Of a stretch of DNA of 64,000 nucleotides, positions 1 to 8,909 are shown one piece after another (within the stretch, counting starts at the first letter, position 1; each line of letters starts with the position of its first letter). This stretch comes from Pseudomonas capeferrum (lineage in GTDB: Bacteria > Pseudomonadota > Gammaproteobacteria > Pseudomonadales > Pseudomonadaceae). The translations under genes were made by a program, and so were the position numbers. The notes beneath the pieces are model-generated. The model made no database searches. It was not told the origin of the DNA and saw only the letters and a program-made list of their open reading frames with translations. The stretch is from NCBI RefSeq assembly GCF_000731675.1, contig NZ_JMIT01000002.1:657456-721455 (forward strand), in the 5' to 3' direction.

Positions 1-55
1 CCTGCGCCGACCGTGAAACATGCCGTCACCCCATGACGACGGCGTACTGAATAAA

Positions 56-817
56 TTACTTGGCTGCTTGCTGCTGGCCGGCCAGGGCCAACTTGGCCAC
101 TTGCGGCGCCGGCTGGTAGCCCGGGATCACCTGGCCGCTTTCAAGGACGATCGCCGGCGTGCCGTTGACGCCGATCGACTGGCCCAGCTGGAACTGCTTG
201 CTGACCGGGTTGGCGCACTTGGCCGCCTTGATTTCCTTGCCATCGACCATCTTGTCCAGCGCCGCGCGGCGGTCGCTGGAACACCAGACTGCCTGCAACT
301 GCTCGTCACCCGGCGAACCGAGGCCCTGACGCGGGAAGGCGACATAGCGCACTTCGATACCGCGACGGTTCAGCTCCGGCACTTCGGCGTGCAGCTTGTG
401 GCAATACGGGCAGGTGGTATCGGTGAACACGGTGATGTGCGACTTGGTCTCGCCTTTGGCAGGATAAACCACCATCTCGGCGGCTGGAATGCCATTGATG
501 AGCTTGGCGACACCTTGACGCTCGGTCTTCTCGGTCAGGTTGACCGGCTTGCCGTCCTGGATCTGGTACAGGTAGCCCTGCATGACGAACTGGCCGTCAG
601 CGCTGGCGTACAGCACACGGCCGCCCTGCAGCTTGACTTCATACAGGCCGTTGAGCGGGCTGCTGGCAACGCTTTCTACGGGCACTTCCAGTTCGAGGTT
701 CTGCAATGACTTGCGGATGGCCTGCTCGGCACCGGCATTGCTGTCGGTTGCCGCGGCAACGGCAAAGGTACTGGCCAGCGCCAACGCGGCGGCGGCGAAA
801 ATCTGGGTCAAACGCAT
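56..817 (-). CDS. dsbC: Thiol:disulfide interchange protein DsbC
   Basis: Periplasmic disulfide isomerase that reshuffles wrong disulfide bonds and is kept reduced by DsbD. The 253-residue product starts with a signal peptide (about residues 1-22, Ala-rich h-region), followed by the N-terminal dimerisation domain and a thioredoxin fold with the active site CPYC at 136-139. A second Cys pair near the C-terminus fits the structural disulfide of the family. The start at 817 is chosen because an AGGAG motif lies just upstream and the signal peptide begins there; the frame stays open upstream to 973 but that part has no homology that I recognise. It lies downstream of xerD on the same strand with a 152-bp gap, so the two may be cotranscribed. 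Confidence 0.95.
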   Translation of the reverse strand: MRLTQIFAAAALALASTFAVAAATDSNAGAEQAIRKSLQNLELEVPVESVASSPLNGLYEVKLQGGRVLYASADGQFVMQGYLYQIQDGKPVNLTEKTERQGVAKLINGIPAAEMVVYPAKGETKSHITVFTDTTCPYCHKLHAEVPELNRRGIEVRYVAFPRQGLGSPGDEQLQAVWCSSDRRAALDKMVDGKEIKAAKCANPVSKQFQLGQSIGVNGTPAIVLESGQVIPGYQPAPQVAKLALAGQQQAAK

Positions 818-969
818 GGGAACTCCTGAAGGCGGACAGGGGCCGGAGGGCGTCACCTGCAAAAAAACGCGGTGACCGTGCGGCCCTTGGTGCAAACCGC
901 TCAAGCCTACCACATCACACCACCGTTGAAGGGGTCTGCGGATACCGGCCGGCGGAACATGAAAATCAT

Positions 970-1866
970 TCATCCACGCGGGTGATGCTGGGCGTGCAGC
1001 TGCTGCAAACGGGCCTTGGCCACGTGGGTGTAGATCTGCGTGGTCGACAGGTCGCTATGGCCCAGCAGCATCTGCACCACGCGCAGGTCGGCACCGTGGT
1101 TGAGCAGATGCGTCGCGAAGGCATGGCGCAAGGTGTGGGGTGACAACGCCTTGTCGATACCGGCAACCCGTGCGTGGTGCTTGATTCGGTGCCAGAAGGT
1201 CTGGCGGGTCATCTGCTCGCCGCGCAGGCTGGGGAACAGCACATCACTGGGGCGGCCGTTCAACAGCTCGCTGCGGCCATCGCGCAGGTAGCGCTCCAGC
1301 CACACCACTGCCTCTTCACCCATTGGTACCAGCCGCTCCTTGCTGCCCTTGCCCATTACCCGCAATACGCCTTGGCGCAGGTTGACCTGGTCGAGGGTCA
1401 GGCTGACCAGTTCGGTAACCCGCAGGCCGCAGGCATACAGGACTTCGAGCATGGCGCGGTCGCGCTGGCCGATGGCTTCGCCGAGGTCCGGCGCTTGCAG
1501 CAGTGCTTCTACGTCGGCTTCGGACAAGGATTTCGGCAAAGGCCGGCCCAACTGCGGCATCTCCACCTGCAAGGTGGGGTCGATCGCCACCAGCTTTTCG
1601 CGCAGCAGGTAGCGAAAGAAGCCACGCAGGCCAGAGAGAAAGCGTGCGGTGGAACGCGGTTTGTAGCCTTGGTCGAGGCGCCAGGCCAGGTGATCGAGGA
1701 TCAGCTCGCGACCGGCGTCGGGCAAGGCCACGGTGTGGTCCTGGAGCCAGCCGTTGAACAGCGCCAGGTCGCTGCGATAGGAGACCCGGGTGTTGTCCGA
1801 CAGGCCTTTTTCCAGCCACAGGGCATCAAGAAACTGGTCAATCAGGGGGTGGTCTAGGGCGGGCAT
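970..1866 (-). CDS. xerD: Site-specific tyrosine recombinase XerD
   Basis: Works with XerC at the dif site to resolve chromosome dimers, with activation by FtsK. The 298-residue protein has the N-terminal SAM-like core-binding domain (about 1-100) and a C-terminal catalytic domain with the full set of residues: R149, K173, H244 and R247 (HTLR), H270 and nucleophile Y279. The length is normal for XerD. It diverges from the antiporter gene at 1935 with only 68 bp between them, so both promoters must lie in or near that gap. It is a chromosomal housekeeping recombinase and not an integrase of a mobile element: no att-like repeats or cargo genes surround it. Confidence 0.96.
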   Translation of the reverse strand: MPALDHPLIDQFLDALWLEKGLSDNTRVSYRSDLALFNGWLQDHTVALPDAGRELILDHLAWRLDQGYKPRSTARFLSGLRGFFRYLLREKLVAIDPTLQVEMPQLGRPLPKSLSEADVEALLQAPDLGEAIGQRDRAMLEVLYACGLRVTELVSLTLDQVNLRQGVLRVMGKGSKERLVPMGEEAVVWLERYLRDGRSELLNGRPSDVLFPSLRGEQMTRQTFWHRIKHHARVAGIDKALSPHTLRHAFATHLLNHGADLRVVQMLLGHSDLSTTQIYTHVAKARLQQLHAQHHPRG

Positions 1867-1934
1867 GAAAACTCGGTGGCAAACGACGAAATGACGCTTA
1901 GTCTTTCATAACAGCGCCAGCATAGGGAGCCCGC

Positions 1935-3761
1935 ATGAACGAACAGCAGATCCTTCTCAGCATCGGTGGCATCGGTGCCGCCGCCCTGGCCTGCCAGTGG
2001 CTCGCCTGGCGCCTGAAACTGCCGGCCATCCTCTTTCTGCTGCTGACCGGCATCACTGTCGGCCCGCTGCTCGGCTGGCTCGACCCGCAGGCGTTGTTCG
2101 GCCCGTTGCTGATGCCGCTGGTGTCCCTGGCCGTGGCGCTGATCCTGTTCGAGGGCAGCCTCACCCTGCACGTGTCGCAGTGGCGCGATATCGGCAGCGT
2201 GGTGCACCGCCTGGTCACCGTTGGCGCGCTGTCGACCTGGCTGGTGATCGCGCTGGCGACCCACTGGCTGCTGGGGTTCGACTGGCCGTTGGCGATTCTG
2301 TTCGGCACCTTGACCCTGGTCACCGGGCCGACCGTGATCGTGCCCATGCTGCGGGTAGTGCGGCCAAAGGCGACAATCGCCAATATCCTGCGCTGGGAAG
2401 GCATCGTCATCGACCCGATTGGCGCGCTGCTGGCCGTGGTGGTGTACAGCTTCATCATTGCCAGTGCCGATGGCAATGGCCTGATCCAGAGCCTGGGTAC
2501 CTTTGCCGGGGTGATCTTCTGCGGCACTGCACTGGGCGCTGCCGGCGGCTGGTTGCTGGGCCAGGTCATGCGCGAACAGTGGCTGCCGGAGTACCTGCAC
2601 AACCTGGCGTCGCTGGCAGCGGTGCTGGGCATCTTCATCGCCGCCAACCAGATCGTGCACGAATCAGGGCTGCTGGCGGTGACGCTGATGGGCATGTGGC
2701 TGGCCAACATGCGCGGGGTGGATGTGCGGCAGATCCTGCACTTCAAGGAGAACCTCAGCGTGCTGCTGATCTCCGGCCTGTTCATCTTGCTGGCCGCGCG
2801 CCTCGACCTGCACGCCTTGCTCGGGCTGGGCCCGGCGGTGCTGGCGCTGCTGCTGGTGATCCAGTTGCTGGCACGGCCGCTGAACGTCTTCGTGTCGACG
2901 CTGGGCTCCTCGCTGAACTGGCGCGAGCGGGCCTTGCTGGCCTGGATCGCCCCGCGCGGCATCGTCGCCGCCGCGGTATCGGCGATCTTCGCGATCCGCC
3001 TGCACGAGGCCGGCCATCAGGATGCGCTGTTGCTGGTGCCACTGACCTTCGCCGTGATCATCGGCACCGTGGTGCTGCAGAGCGCCACGGCAAGGCCGCT
3101 GGCGCGCCTGCTCAAGGTCGCCGAGCCTGCCCCCAGCGGCTTTCTCATCGTCGGCGCCAACGGGCCTGCGCGCACCCTCGGCAAATCCCTGCAGCAATTG
3201 GGTTGCCGTGTACTGCTGACCGATTCGAGCTGGGAAAACATCCGCGCCGCGCGCATGGACGGCTTGCCGACCTACTTTGGCAACCCCGCCTCGCAGCATG
3301 CCGATGCACACTTGGACCTGGTCGGCCTCGGCCACCTGTTGGGGCTGTCGCCGGCCGGCGAGATCAACGCCCTGGCCTGCGCCCGCTTTCGCCATGACTT
3401 CGGCCACAGCCGCCTGTTCGTACTCGCCAGCGGCCTGGAGAAACAGCGCAGTGACAAGCACCGGGCCAGCGAGGAGCATCGCGGCCACCTGCTCGGTTCA
3501 AGCGCGATGACCTACCAGCAACTGGCGAATCACTTGCACCGCGGCGCCGAGCTGTACAGCACCCACCTGACCGAAGGCTTCGACTGGGAAAATTATCAGG
3601 CACTGCATGGCGACCGCGCGCACCTGCTGTTCGCCCGTGACGCCAATGGCTGGGTGCATGTAGCGAGCCCGGACAACCCACTCACGCCGCAGTCGGGCTG
3701 GACCTTGGTCGCCCTGGTCGAGCCGCTGCTGGTCGCCGACGCTGCAACCACGCCAGGTTGA
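1935..3761 (+). CDS. CPA1-type cation:proton antiporter with C-terminal nucleotide-binding-like domain
   Basis: Inner-membrane Na+ (or K+)/H+ antiporter. Of 608 residues, about 1-385 form a row of hydrophobic segments typical of the NhaP/KefB-like fold, with conserved acidic and polar patches (LFEGSLTL, TGPTVIVP, GIVIDPIGA, APRGIVAAAVS). The last third starts with a Rossmann-like segment (FLIVGANGPARTLGKSLQQ) resembling TrkA-N and followed by a soluble tail, which suggests gating by a nucleotide or ligand. The SD GGAG precedes the ATG. The gene converges on the thioesterase gene, with 3 bp between the stop codons. Ion specificity cannot be read from the sequence. Confidence 0.88.
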   Translation: MNEQQILLSIGGIGAAALACQWLAWRLKLPAILFLLLTGITVGPLLGWLDPQALFGPLLMPLVSLAVALILFEGSLTLHVSQWRDIGSVVHRLVTVGALSTWLVIALATHWLLGFDWPLAILFGTLTLVTGPTVIVPMLRVVRPKATIANILRWEGIVIDPIGALLAVVVYSFIIASADGNGLIQSLGTFAGVIFCGTALGAAGGWLLGQVMREQWLPEYLHNLASLAAVLGIFIAANQIVHESGLLAVTLMGMWLANMRGVDVRQILHFKENLSVLLISGLFILLAARLDLHALLGLGPAVLALLLVIQLLARPLNVFVSTLGSSLNWRERALLAWIAPRGIVAAAVSAIFAIRLHEAGHQDALLLVPLTFAVIIGTVVLQSATARPLARLLKVAEPAPSGFLIVGANGPARTLGKSLQQLGCRVLLTDSSWENIRAARMDGLPTYFGNPASQHADAHLDLVGLGHLLGLSPAGEINALACARFRHDFGHSRLFVLASGLEKQRSDKHRASEEHRGHLLGSSAMTYQQLANHLHRGAELYSTHLTEGFDWENYQALHGDRAHLLFARDANGWVHVASPDNPLTPQSGWTLVALVEPLLVADAATTPG

Positions 3762-3764
3762 GCG

Positions 3765-4172
3765 TCAGGCCTGGGGCAGCACCGGCACCGGCCGCTTGTC
3801 TTCGTCGATGGCGACAAAGCTGAACACACCATGGATCGCCCGTTCGCGGCCATCCAGGTACATGTTCTCGACGAACACATCCACTTGCACCTGCAAGCTG
3901 GTGTTGCCCACCTTGATCACCGTGCCCACCAGCTCGACGATCGAACCCGCCGGGATTGGGTGCTTGAAGTCGATGCGGTCGGTCGAAACCGTCACCAATG
4001 GCAAGCGGCAGAAGCGTGTGGCGGCGATGAACGACACTTCGTCCATCCACGCCAGCGCGGTGCCGCCAAACAGGGTGTTGTGATGGTTGGTAGTGTTGGG
4101 GAATACCGCCTTGGTCACGCGGGTTACCGAAAGCTCGGTGCGGCGCTGAATTTCCTGGTCTCGGGTAGTCAT
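3765..4172 (-). CDS. YciA-like acyl-CoA thioesterase (hotdog fold)
   Basis: Predicted cytosolic hydrolase of acyl-CoA thioesters. The 135-residue protein is one hotdog domain of the BACH/YciA type: NTLFGG followed by ALAWMDEVSF holds the helix with the usual Asn/Asp active-site pair. The segment FKHPIPAGSIVELVGTV is the typical central strand pair. It converges on the antiporter gene, and it follows the rplS operon across a terminator at 4208-4236, so it is probably a separate transcription unit. Substrate chain length is unknown. Confidence 0.86.
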   Translation of the reverse strand: MTTRDQEIQRRTELSVTRVTKAVFPNTTNHHNTLFGGTALAWMDEVSFIAATRFCRLPLVTVSTDRIDFKHPIPAGSIVELVGTVIKVGNTSLQVQVDVFVENMYLDGRERAIHGVFSFVAIDEDKRPVPVLPQA

Positions 4173-4207
4173 GTCTGGTCACATCGCTTTCTTAAGTTTC
4201 AAAACGC

Positions 4208-4236
4208 AAAAAAGCAGCCCGAAGGCTGCTTTTTTT
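4208..4236. terminator. Rho-independent terminator after rplS (bidirectional)
   Basis: A GC-rich stem (AGCAGCC / GGCTGCT) with a CGAA loop is flanked by A-runs on one side and T-runs on the other, so it works in both directions. It lies 37 bp beyond the rplS stop codon and before the thioesterase start, ending the rpsP-rimM-trmD-rplS transcript. Confidence 0.9.
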
Positions 4237-4272
4237 CTCGCTAGGCGGCCATGGCCACCGGGCAAACTGTAC

Positions 4273-4623
4273 TCAGGACAGTTTTTCCTTGATGCGAGCG
4301 GCTTTGCCGGACAGGTCGCGCAGGTAGTACAGCTTGGCTTTACGCACGTCACCACGACGTTTCACGGCCAGGCTGTCGATTTGCGGGCTGTAGGTCTGGA
4401 AGGTACGCTCAACACCAACGCCGCTCGAGATCTTGCGCACGGTGAAGGCGCTGTTCAGACCACGGTTACGCTTGGCGATAACAACGCCTTCGAACGCCTG
4501 CAGACGGGAACGCTCACCTTCCTTCACTTTAACCTGGACGACAATGGTGTCGCCTGGTGCGAAGGTCGGGATTTCCTTGCTCATCTGCTCTGCTTCGAGC
4601 TGCTGGATGATTTTGTTAGTCAT
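4273..4623 (-). CDS. rplS: 50S ribosomal protein L19
   Basis: Structural protein of the large ribosomal subunit, located at the interface with the 30S subunit. The 116 residues match the normal length. The N-terminus resembles other bacterial L19 proteins ([20 protein letters not shown]), and the [13 protein letters not shown] segment is typical. It is the last gene of the rpsP-rimM-trmD-rplS operon, with a 43-bp gap from trmD and a strong terminator downstream. The start has a clear AGGAG motif a few bases upstream. Confidence 0.97.
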   Translation of the reverse strand: MTNKIIQQLEAEQMSKEIPTFAPGDTIVVQVKVKEGERSRLQAFEGVVIAKRNRGLNSAFTVRKISSGVGVERTFQTYSPQIDSLAVKRRGDVRKAKLYYLRDLSGKAARIKEKLS

Positions 4624-4666
4624 GCTGTGCTCCTAAGGTGGACAAACGTGATCCACCATCGATACG

Positions 4667-5419
4667 TTAACTATCGTTCCGCTCGCGGAGGTATTCCTCG
4701 AGCAGCTTTTTCTCTTCTCCAGAAAGTGAGCGACTTTCCAGAAGATCGGCGCGTCGTTCGAAGGTCCTACCAAGGGACTGCTTCATCCGCCATCGCCGGA
4801 TATGTGCATGGTTGCCACTTAGCAACACGTCGGGTACACGCTGATCCGCATACACCTCAGGTCGGGTGTAGTGCGGGCAATCCAGCAAGCCATCGGTGAA
4901 GGAATCTTCCTCCGCCGAGCCTACATGCCCTAAAGCTCCGGGCAGCAGCCGCGTAACCGCATCGATCAGTACCATGGCCGGTAGCTCACCACCGGAAAGC
5001 ACATAGTCACCAATCGACCACTCTTCATCGACATGAGCATCAATAAAACGCTCGTCAATGCCTTCATAACGGCCGGCGATCAGGATCAGAGATTCCTGTT
5101 CGGCCAAGCCTTTGACCGCTTGCTGATCCAGCTTGCGGCCTTGTGGCGAAAGGTAGATCACCTTTGCCGCTGCTCCGGTCGCTTGCCTGGCACTGGCCAG
5201 TGCATCTTCCAGAGGCTTGATCTTCATCACCATCCCCGGACCACCGCCAAAAGGCCGATCATCCACCGTGTGGTGGCGATCACTGGTGTAGTCCCGCGGA
5301 TTCCAGCAAGTGACTTGCAACAAGCCCTGCTTCACCGCGCGGCTGGTAATGCCGTACTCCGTAATGGCCGAGAACATCTCGGGGAACAACGTGATGACTT
5401 CTACGCGAAGGTTACCCAT
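4667..5419 (-). CDS. trmD: tRNA (guanine-N1)-methyltransferase
   Basis: Methylates G37 of tRNAs read by CUN, CCN and CGN codons, which prevents +1 frameshifting. The 250-residue SPOUT enzyme starts with [11 protein letters not shown], shows the cofactor-binding trefoil knot ([20 protein letters not shown]) and the linker and C-terminal helical domain ([11 protein letters not shown]..., DLLESR). It sits 3 bp downstream of rimM in the ribosome-maturation operon, as in most gammaproteobacteria. Confidence 0.97.
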   Translation of the reverse strand: MGNLRVEVITLFPEMFSAITEYGITSRAVKQGLLQVTCWNPRDYTSDRHHTVDDRPFGGGPGMVMKIKPLEDALASARQATGAAAKVIYLSPQGRKLDQQAVKGLAEQESLILIAGRYEGIDERFIDAHVDEEWSIGDYVLSGGELPAMVLIDAVTRLLPGALGHVGSAEEDSFTDGLLDCPHYTRPEVYADQRVPDVLLSGNHAHIRRWRMKQSLGRTFERRADLLESRSLSGEEKKLLEEYLRERNDS

Positions 5420-5422
5420 CAG

Positions 5423-5959
5423 TTAGAAATCCGCGTCCCATTCGACCCGCATCACACCGGCTTCAAGGTCGACTGCCAGCACACATTGCGCCGTATAGGG
5501 CAACAAGCGCTCACGGTCATCCAGGCTGCCTGCGCAAGGCTTGACCACCACTACATCGTTCGCGCCGGTCTCCAACAGGTGATCAACCGTGCCGAACAGC
5601 TGTTCGTCCTGGTTGATGACTTTCAGGCCGACCAACTGGTACCAGTAGTACTCGTCGTCCGTCAGGTTGGGCAAAAGGCTGCGCGAGATGCAAATCTCGT
5701 AACCGCTCAGAAGACGCGCTTCGTCACGATCGTCGAGCCCTTTGAGCTTGGCGACCAGCTCCTTTTTATTGGAACGGCCACTGACCAGCTCTACCTGCTT
5801 GACCGACCCTTCGCGCCGAAGCGTCCAGTTACGGTAATCCAACAGGTTTTCAATCGGATCGGTAAAGGAATACACCTTCACCTCGCCGCGAACGCCGTGA
5901 ACCGAAAAAATCTTGCCAACGACGATGAGGTCGTCAGCCTTTTCTGGCGTCGCGTTCAT
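5423..5959 (-). CDS. rimM: 16S rRNA processing protein RimM
   Basis: Assembly factor for the 30S head that binds S19. The 178-residue product has the N-terminal RimM barrel (LIVVGKIFSVHGVRGEVKV, residues about 11-29) and the C-terminal PRC-barrel (EYYWYQLVGLKVIN...LGTVDHLLETGANDVVVV). It lies 5 bp after rpsP and 3 bp before trmD, so it is cotranscribed with both. Confidence 0.97.
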   Translation of the reverse strand: MNATPEKADDLIVVGKIFSVHGVRGEVKVYSFTDPIENLLDYRNWTLRREGSVKQVELVSGRSNKKELVAKLKGLDDRDEARLLSGYEICISRSLLPNLTDDEYYWYQLVGLKVINQDEQLFGTVDHLLETGANDVVVVKPCAGSLDDRERLLPYTAQCVLAVDLEAGVMRVEWDADF

Positions 5960-5964
5960 ACAGT

Positions 5965-6216
5965 TCAGGCAGCAGCCTTGGCAGCTTCCTTCAGCAGCTG
6001 AGCAACACGCTCAGACGGCTGTGCGCCGATGCTCAGCCAGTGAGCAACGCGGTCTTGTTTAACGGACAGACGAACTTCCTGACCACGAGCGATCGGGTTG
6101 AAGAAGCCAACCTGTTCGATGTGGGAGCCGTCACGCGGGTTACGCGAGTCGGTTACGGTCAGTTGGTAAAACGGGCGCTTTTTGGAGCCGCCACGGGCAA
6201 GACGAATGGTAAGCAT
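5965..6216 (-). CDS. rpsP: 30S ribosomal protein S16
   Basis: Early-binding protein of the small subunit. The 83-residue product starts [19 protein letters not shown], typical of S16. The start at 6216 is chosen for this conserved N-terminus and an AGGAA-type SD upstream; the open frame continues upstream to 6318 without homology. First gene of the rpsP-rimM-trmD-rplS operon, so its promoter should lie in 6217-6320. Confidence 0.96.
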   Translation of the reverse strand: MLTIRLARGGSKKRPFYQLTVTDSRNPRDGSHIEQVGFFNPIARGQEVRLSVKQDRVAHWLSIGAQPSERVAQLLKEAAKAAA

Positions 6217-6320
6217 TGAACATCGTTCCTGTAGTCGGTGCTGCAAATCATGATGCACAGCGGGCACACGGGTGCCCGAAAGGCCGCACATTCTCAAGGA
6301 ATATCCGGACATTTGCAAAT

Positions 6321-6345
6321 GCCTTTTTACTTCAAGTAAAAAGGC
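6321..6345. repeat. Perfect 12-bp palindrome between ffh and rpsP
   Basis: Arms at 6321-6332 and 6334-6345 (GCCTTTTTACTT and its complement) are separated by one base. The arms contain T5/A5 runs, so this could act as a weak terminator for ffh (leftward) or as a protein-binding dyad near the rpsP promoter. The centre is too tight for a normal RNA hairpin unless the inner pairs open. Confidence 0.6.
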
Positions 6346-6412
6346 CAGCCTGCTGATCTGCTATTTAGCCGCCTGCTCATGAGGCGACAGTGTTCCCGCC
6401 GAAGCGGGTTCC

Positions 6413-6441
6413 GGCCAGCGGCGGGCTTGCCGCCACTGGCC
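6413..6441. terminator. GC-rich hairpin just after ffh (terminator or REP-like)
   Basis: GGCCAG-C-GGCGG and CCGCC-A-CTGGCC form a 12-bp stem with one mismatch around a GCTTG loop. It starts 11 bp beyond the ffh stop codon. There is no T-run, so it may act as an RNA-stabilising 3-prime hairpin or as a degenerate REP unit and not as an intrinsic terminator. Confidence 0.5.
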
Positions 6442-6451
6442 TGAATCGGTT

Positions 6452-7828
6452 TTACAGCTTGGGCATGCCGCCGCCAGGCATCATGCCGCCCAAGCCGCGC
6501 ATCATCTTGGCCATGCCGCCCTTGGCAGAGAATTTCTTCATCATCTTCTGCATCTGCTTGTGCTGCTTGATCAGCCGGCCGACGTCCTGCACCTGGGTGC
6601 CGGAGCCGATGGCGATGCGGCGCTTGCGCGAACCGCTGAGCAGTTCAGGGTCACGGCGCTCGGCCGGGGTCATGGAGTTGATGATCGCTTCCATCTGCTT
6701 GAACTGCTTCTCGGCCGCGCCCTGGGCGTTGCCCATCTGTGACAGGTTGACCCCGCCAATGCTCGGCAGCTTGTCCATCAGGCCGCCCAGGCCGCCCATG
6801 TTCTTCATCTGCTGCAGCTGGTCGCGGAAGTCTTCGAGGTCGAAGCCCTTGCCCTTCTTCAGCTTCTTGGCCAGCTTGTCAGCCTTGGCCTTGTCGATGG
6901 TCTGCTCGGCCTGCTCGATCAGGCTGAGTACATCGCCCATGCCGAGGATGCGCGACGCGACGCGGTCGGGGTGGAACGGCTCGAGGGCCTCGGTCTTCTC
7001 ACCCATACCGATGAACTTGATCGGCTTGCCGGTAATGGCCCGCACCGACAGTGCGGCACCGCCACGGGCATCACCGTCGACCTTGGTCAGCACCACGCCG
7101 GTCAGCGGCAGGGCTTCACCAAAGGCCTTGGCGGTGTTGGCGGCGTCCTGGCCGGTCATGGCGTCGACCACGAACAAGGTCTCGACCGGCTTGACCGCGG
7201 CATGCAGCGCCTTGATCTCGTCCATCATGTCGGCGTCGATGTGCAGACGGCCGGCGGTGTCGACGATGACCACGTCGATGAACTTGAGCTTGGCTTCGCG
7301 AATCGCCGCTTCAGCGATGGCGACAGGCTTCTGGCTGATGTCGGACGGGAAGAAGGTCACGCCGATGTCGTTGGCCAGGGTTTCCAGCTGCTTGATCGCC
7401 GCCGGGCGGTAGACGTCGGCCGACACCACCATCACGCTCTTCTTCTTGCGCTCCTTGAGGAAGCGCGCGAGCTTGCCGGCGGTGGTGGTCTTACCCGCAC
7501 CCTGCAAGCCAGCCATCAGCACCACGGCCGGTGGTGCGGCGTTCAGCGCGAGGTCTTCGTTGGCCGCGCCCATCAGGCTTTCCAGCTCGGCCTGGACAAT
7601 CTTCACGAAGGCCTGGCCCGGGGTCAGGCTGCGCGACACTTCGGTACCGACCGCACGCTCCTTGACGCTGTTGACGAAATCCTTGACCACCGGCAAGGCA
7701 ACGTCGGCCTCGAGCAACGCCATGCGTACTTCGCGCAGCGTGTCCTTGATGTTGTCTTCAGTCAGCTTGGCCTTGCCGGTGACATGGCGCAGCGTCTGTG
7801 ACAGGCGGTCGGTCAGGTTTTCGAACAT
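6452..7828 (-). CDS. ffh: Signal recognition particle protein Ffh (SRP54)
   Basis: GTPase that with 4.5S RNA targets nascent inner-membrane proteins to FtsY. The 458-residue protein has the N domain (about 1-90), the G domain with P-loop GLQGAGKTTTAGKLA, DTAGRL and TKVDGDARGG, and a Met-rich M domain ending in MMRGLGGMMPGGG, which forms the signal-peptide groove. Single gene on the minus strand, diverging from the CcsA-like gene. The start at 7828 has an AAAGGAT-like SD upstream. Confidence 0.97.
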   Translation of the reverse strand: MFENLTDRLSQTLRHVTGKAKLTEDNIKDTLREVRMALLEADVALPVVKDFVNSVKERAVGTEVSRSLTPGQAFVKIVQAELESLMGAANEDLALNAAPPAVVLMAGLQGAGKTTTAGKLARFLKERKKKSVMVVSADVYRPAAIKQLETLANDIGVTFFPSDISQKPVAIAEAAIREAKLKFIDVVIVDTAGRLHIDADMMDEIKALHAAVKPVETLFVVDAMTGQDAANTAKAFGEALPLTGVVLTKVDGDARGGAALSVRAITGKPIKFIGMGEKTEALEPFHPDRVASRILGMGDVLSLIEQAEQTIDKAKADKLAKKLKKGKGFDLEDFRDQLQQMKNMGGLGGLMDKLPSIGGVNLSQMGNAQGAAEKQFKQMEAIINSMTPAERRDPELLSGSRKRRIAIGSGTQVQDVGRLIKQHKQMQKMMKKFSAKGGMAKMMRGLGGMMPGGGMPKL

Positions 7829-7950
7829 GGTGATCCTTTCTGGCCCAGTAAAAGCCGAGGTTTGTCAGACGCCGAGGGGGAAATGCACACCCCCAGGGCA
7901 CAGCAAGGCGGCGATTATAGCGAAGTGCAACGGCGGCGCACACCTTGGCT

Positions 7951-8050
7951 TCCGAGCGGCAAGCTCAAAGCTGCAAGCCACAAGGAAAAGCGCCCAGCCT
8001 GCACATCAGCCCTTGCTTGTAGCTTACGGCTTCCAGCTTGCAGCTCACTA
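7951..8050. repeat. AGCTTGCAGCT-type short palindromic repeat cluster
   Basis: Between ffh and the CcsA-like gene there are alternating AGCT and GCAAGC/GCTTGC words (GCAAGCTCAAAGCTGCAAGC on the left, then GCTTGTAGCTTACGGCTTCC and CAGCTTGCAGCTC on the right) in opposite orientation. They form a large imperfect inverted repeat. A similar element lies between guaB and guaA. Function unknown; possibly a scattered repeat family. Confidence 0.55.
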
Positions 8051-8090
8051 TGCCAAACTCCGTCTCTTTAAGGCTCGCCAACCAGGACTT

Positions 8091-8900
8091 ATGTTCTCCT
8101 CACCCAGCCTCATCCCCAACCTGATCGCCGCCGGCCTTTATATAGCTGCGACCCTCTACCAGGGTTCGCACCTGGCCCAGGGCCGCAAGTCCGACAAACG
8201 GCTGCTGGGCTTGCTCGGTGCCCTTGCGGTGATCGCCCAGAGCGGCGCCCTGTTCTTCCAGCTGATCACCCCGCTGGGCCTGAGCCTCGACTTCTTCAGC
8301 GCCGCCAGCCTGATCGCCGTGGCGGTCATCACCCTGACCCTGCTGGCGTGCCTGCGCATCCCGGTGGAAAACCTGCTGGTGCTGCTGTTCCCGCTGGGTG
8401 CGGTCACGGCGCTATTGGCCCAGTTCGCGCCACCGGGCACCGTGCCGCTGATCAACGAAGAGCCCGGCATCCTCGCGCATATCCTGCTGTCGATCCTGGC
8501 CTACGGCCTGTTCACCATTGCCGTATTCCAGTCGCTGCTGCTGTTGCTGCAGGACCGCCAGTTGAAAAACAAGCACCCGTCCGGGCTGATCCGCAACTTC
8601 CCGCCGCTGCAAACCATGGAAAGCCTGCTGTTCGGCTTCCTCTGGGCCGGCTGGTGTCTGCTCTCGCTGTCGCTGATTTCCGGCTGGCTGTTCCTCGACA
8701 ACCTGTTCGCCCAGCACCTGGTGCACAAGACCTTGCTGGCCTGCGTCGCCTGGGTGGTGTTCAGTGTTCTGCTGTGGGGCCGCACCCGCCTGGGTTGGCG
8801 TGGCCACAAAGCGATCCGCTGGACGCTGGCCGGTTTCTGCCTGCTGATGCTGGCCTATTTCGGCAGCAAGCTGGTCCGCGAATTCATCTTGCATATCTGA
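8091..8900 (+). CDS. CcsA/YpjD-like cytochrome c assembly inner-membrane protein
   Basis: The 269-residue protein has about eight hydrophobic segments and matches the CcmC/CcsA-type cytochrome c assembly domain (AGWCLLSLSLISGWLFLDNLF, HKTLLACVAWVVFSVLLWGRTRLGWRG). Family members handle haem at the membrane, but the YpjD/CorE-like branch next to ffh and a CorC gene has no firmly proven role that I know. The start at 8091 is the ATG preceding the first membrane segment; the same frame is open far upstream through ffh antisense sequence, which is not coding. The CNNM gene starts 9 bp after its stop, so they are probably an operon. Confidence 0.83.
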   Translation: MFSSPSLIPNLIAAGLYIAATLYQGSHLAQGRKSDKRLLGLLGALAVIAQSGALFFQLITPLGLSLDFFSAASLIAVAVITLTLLACLRIPVENLLVLLFPLGAVTALLAQFAPPGTVPLINEEPGILAHILLSILAYGLFTIAVFQSLLLLLQDRQLKNKHPSGLIRNFPPLQTMESLLFGFLWAGWCLLSLSLISGWLFLDNLFAQHLVHKTLLACVAWVVFSVLLWGRTRLGWRGHKAIRWTLAGFCLLMLAYFGSKLVREFILHI

Positions 8901-8909
8901 CGGCCGCCC

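Noticed and set aside
970..1866. Tyrosine recombinase as a mark of an integrated element
   Set aside because: It is XerD in its normal setting next to dsbC with no att repeats or cargo.
1898..2962. 354-codon open frame antisense to the antiporter
   Set aside because: Low-complexity Arg/Ser-rich product, no start signal and full overlap with a clear gene.
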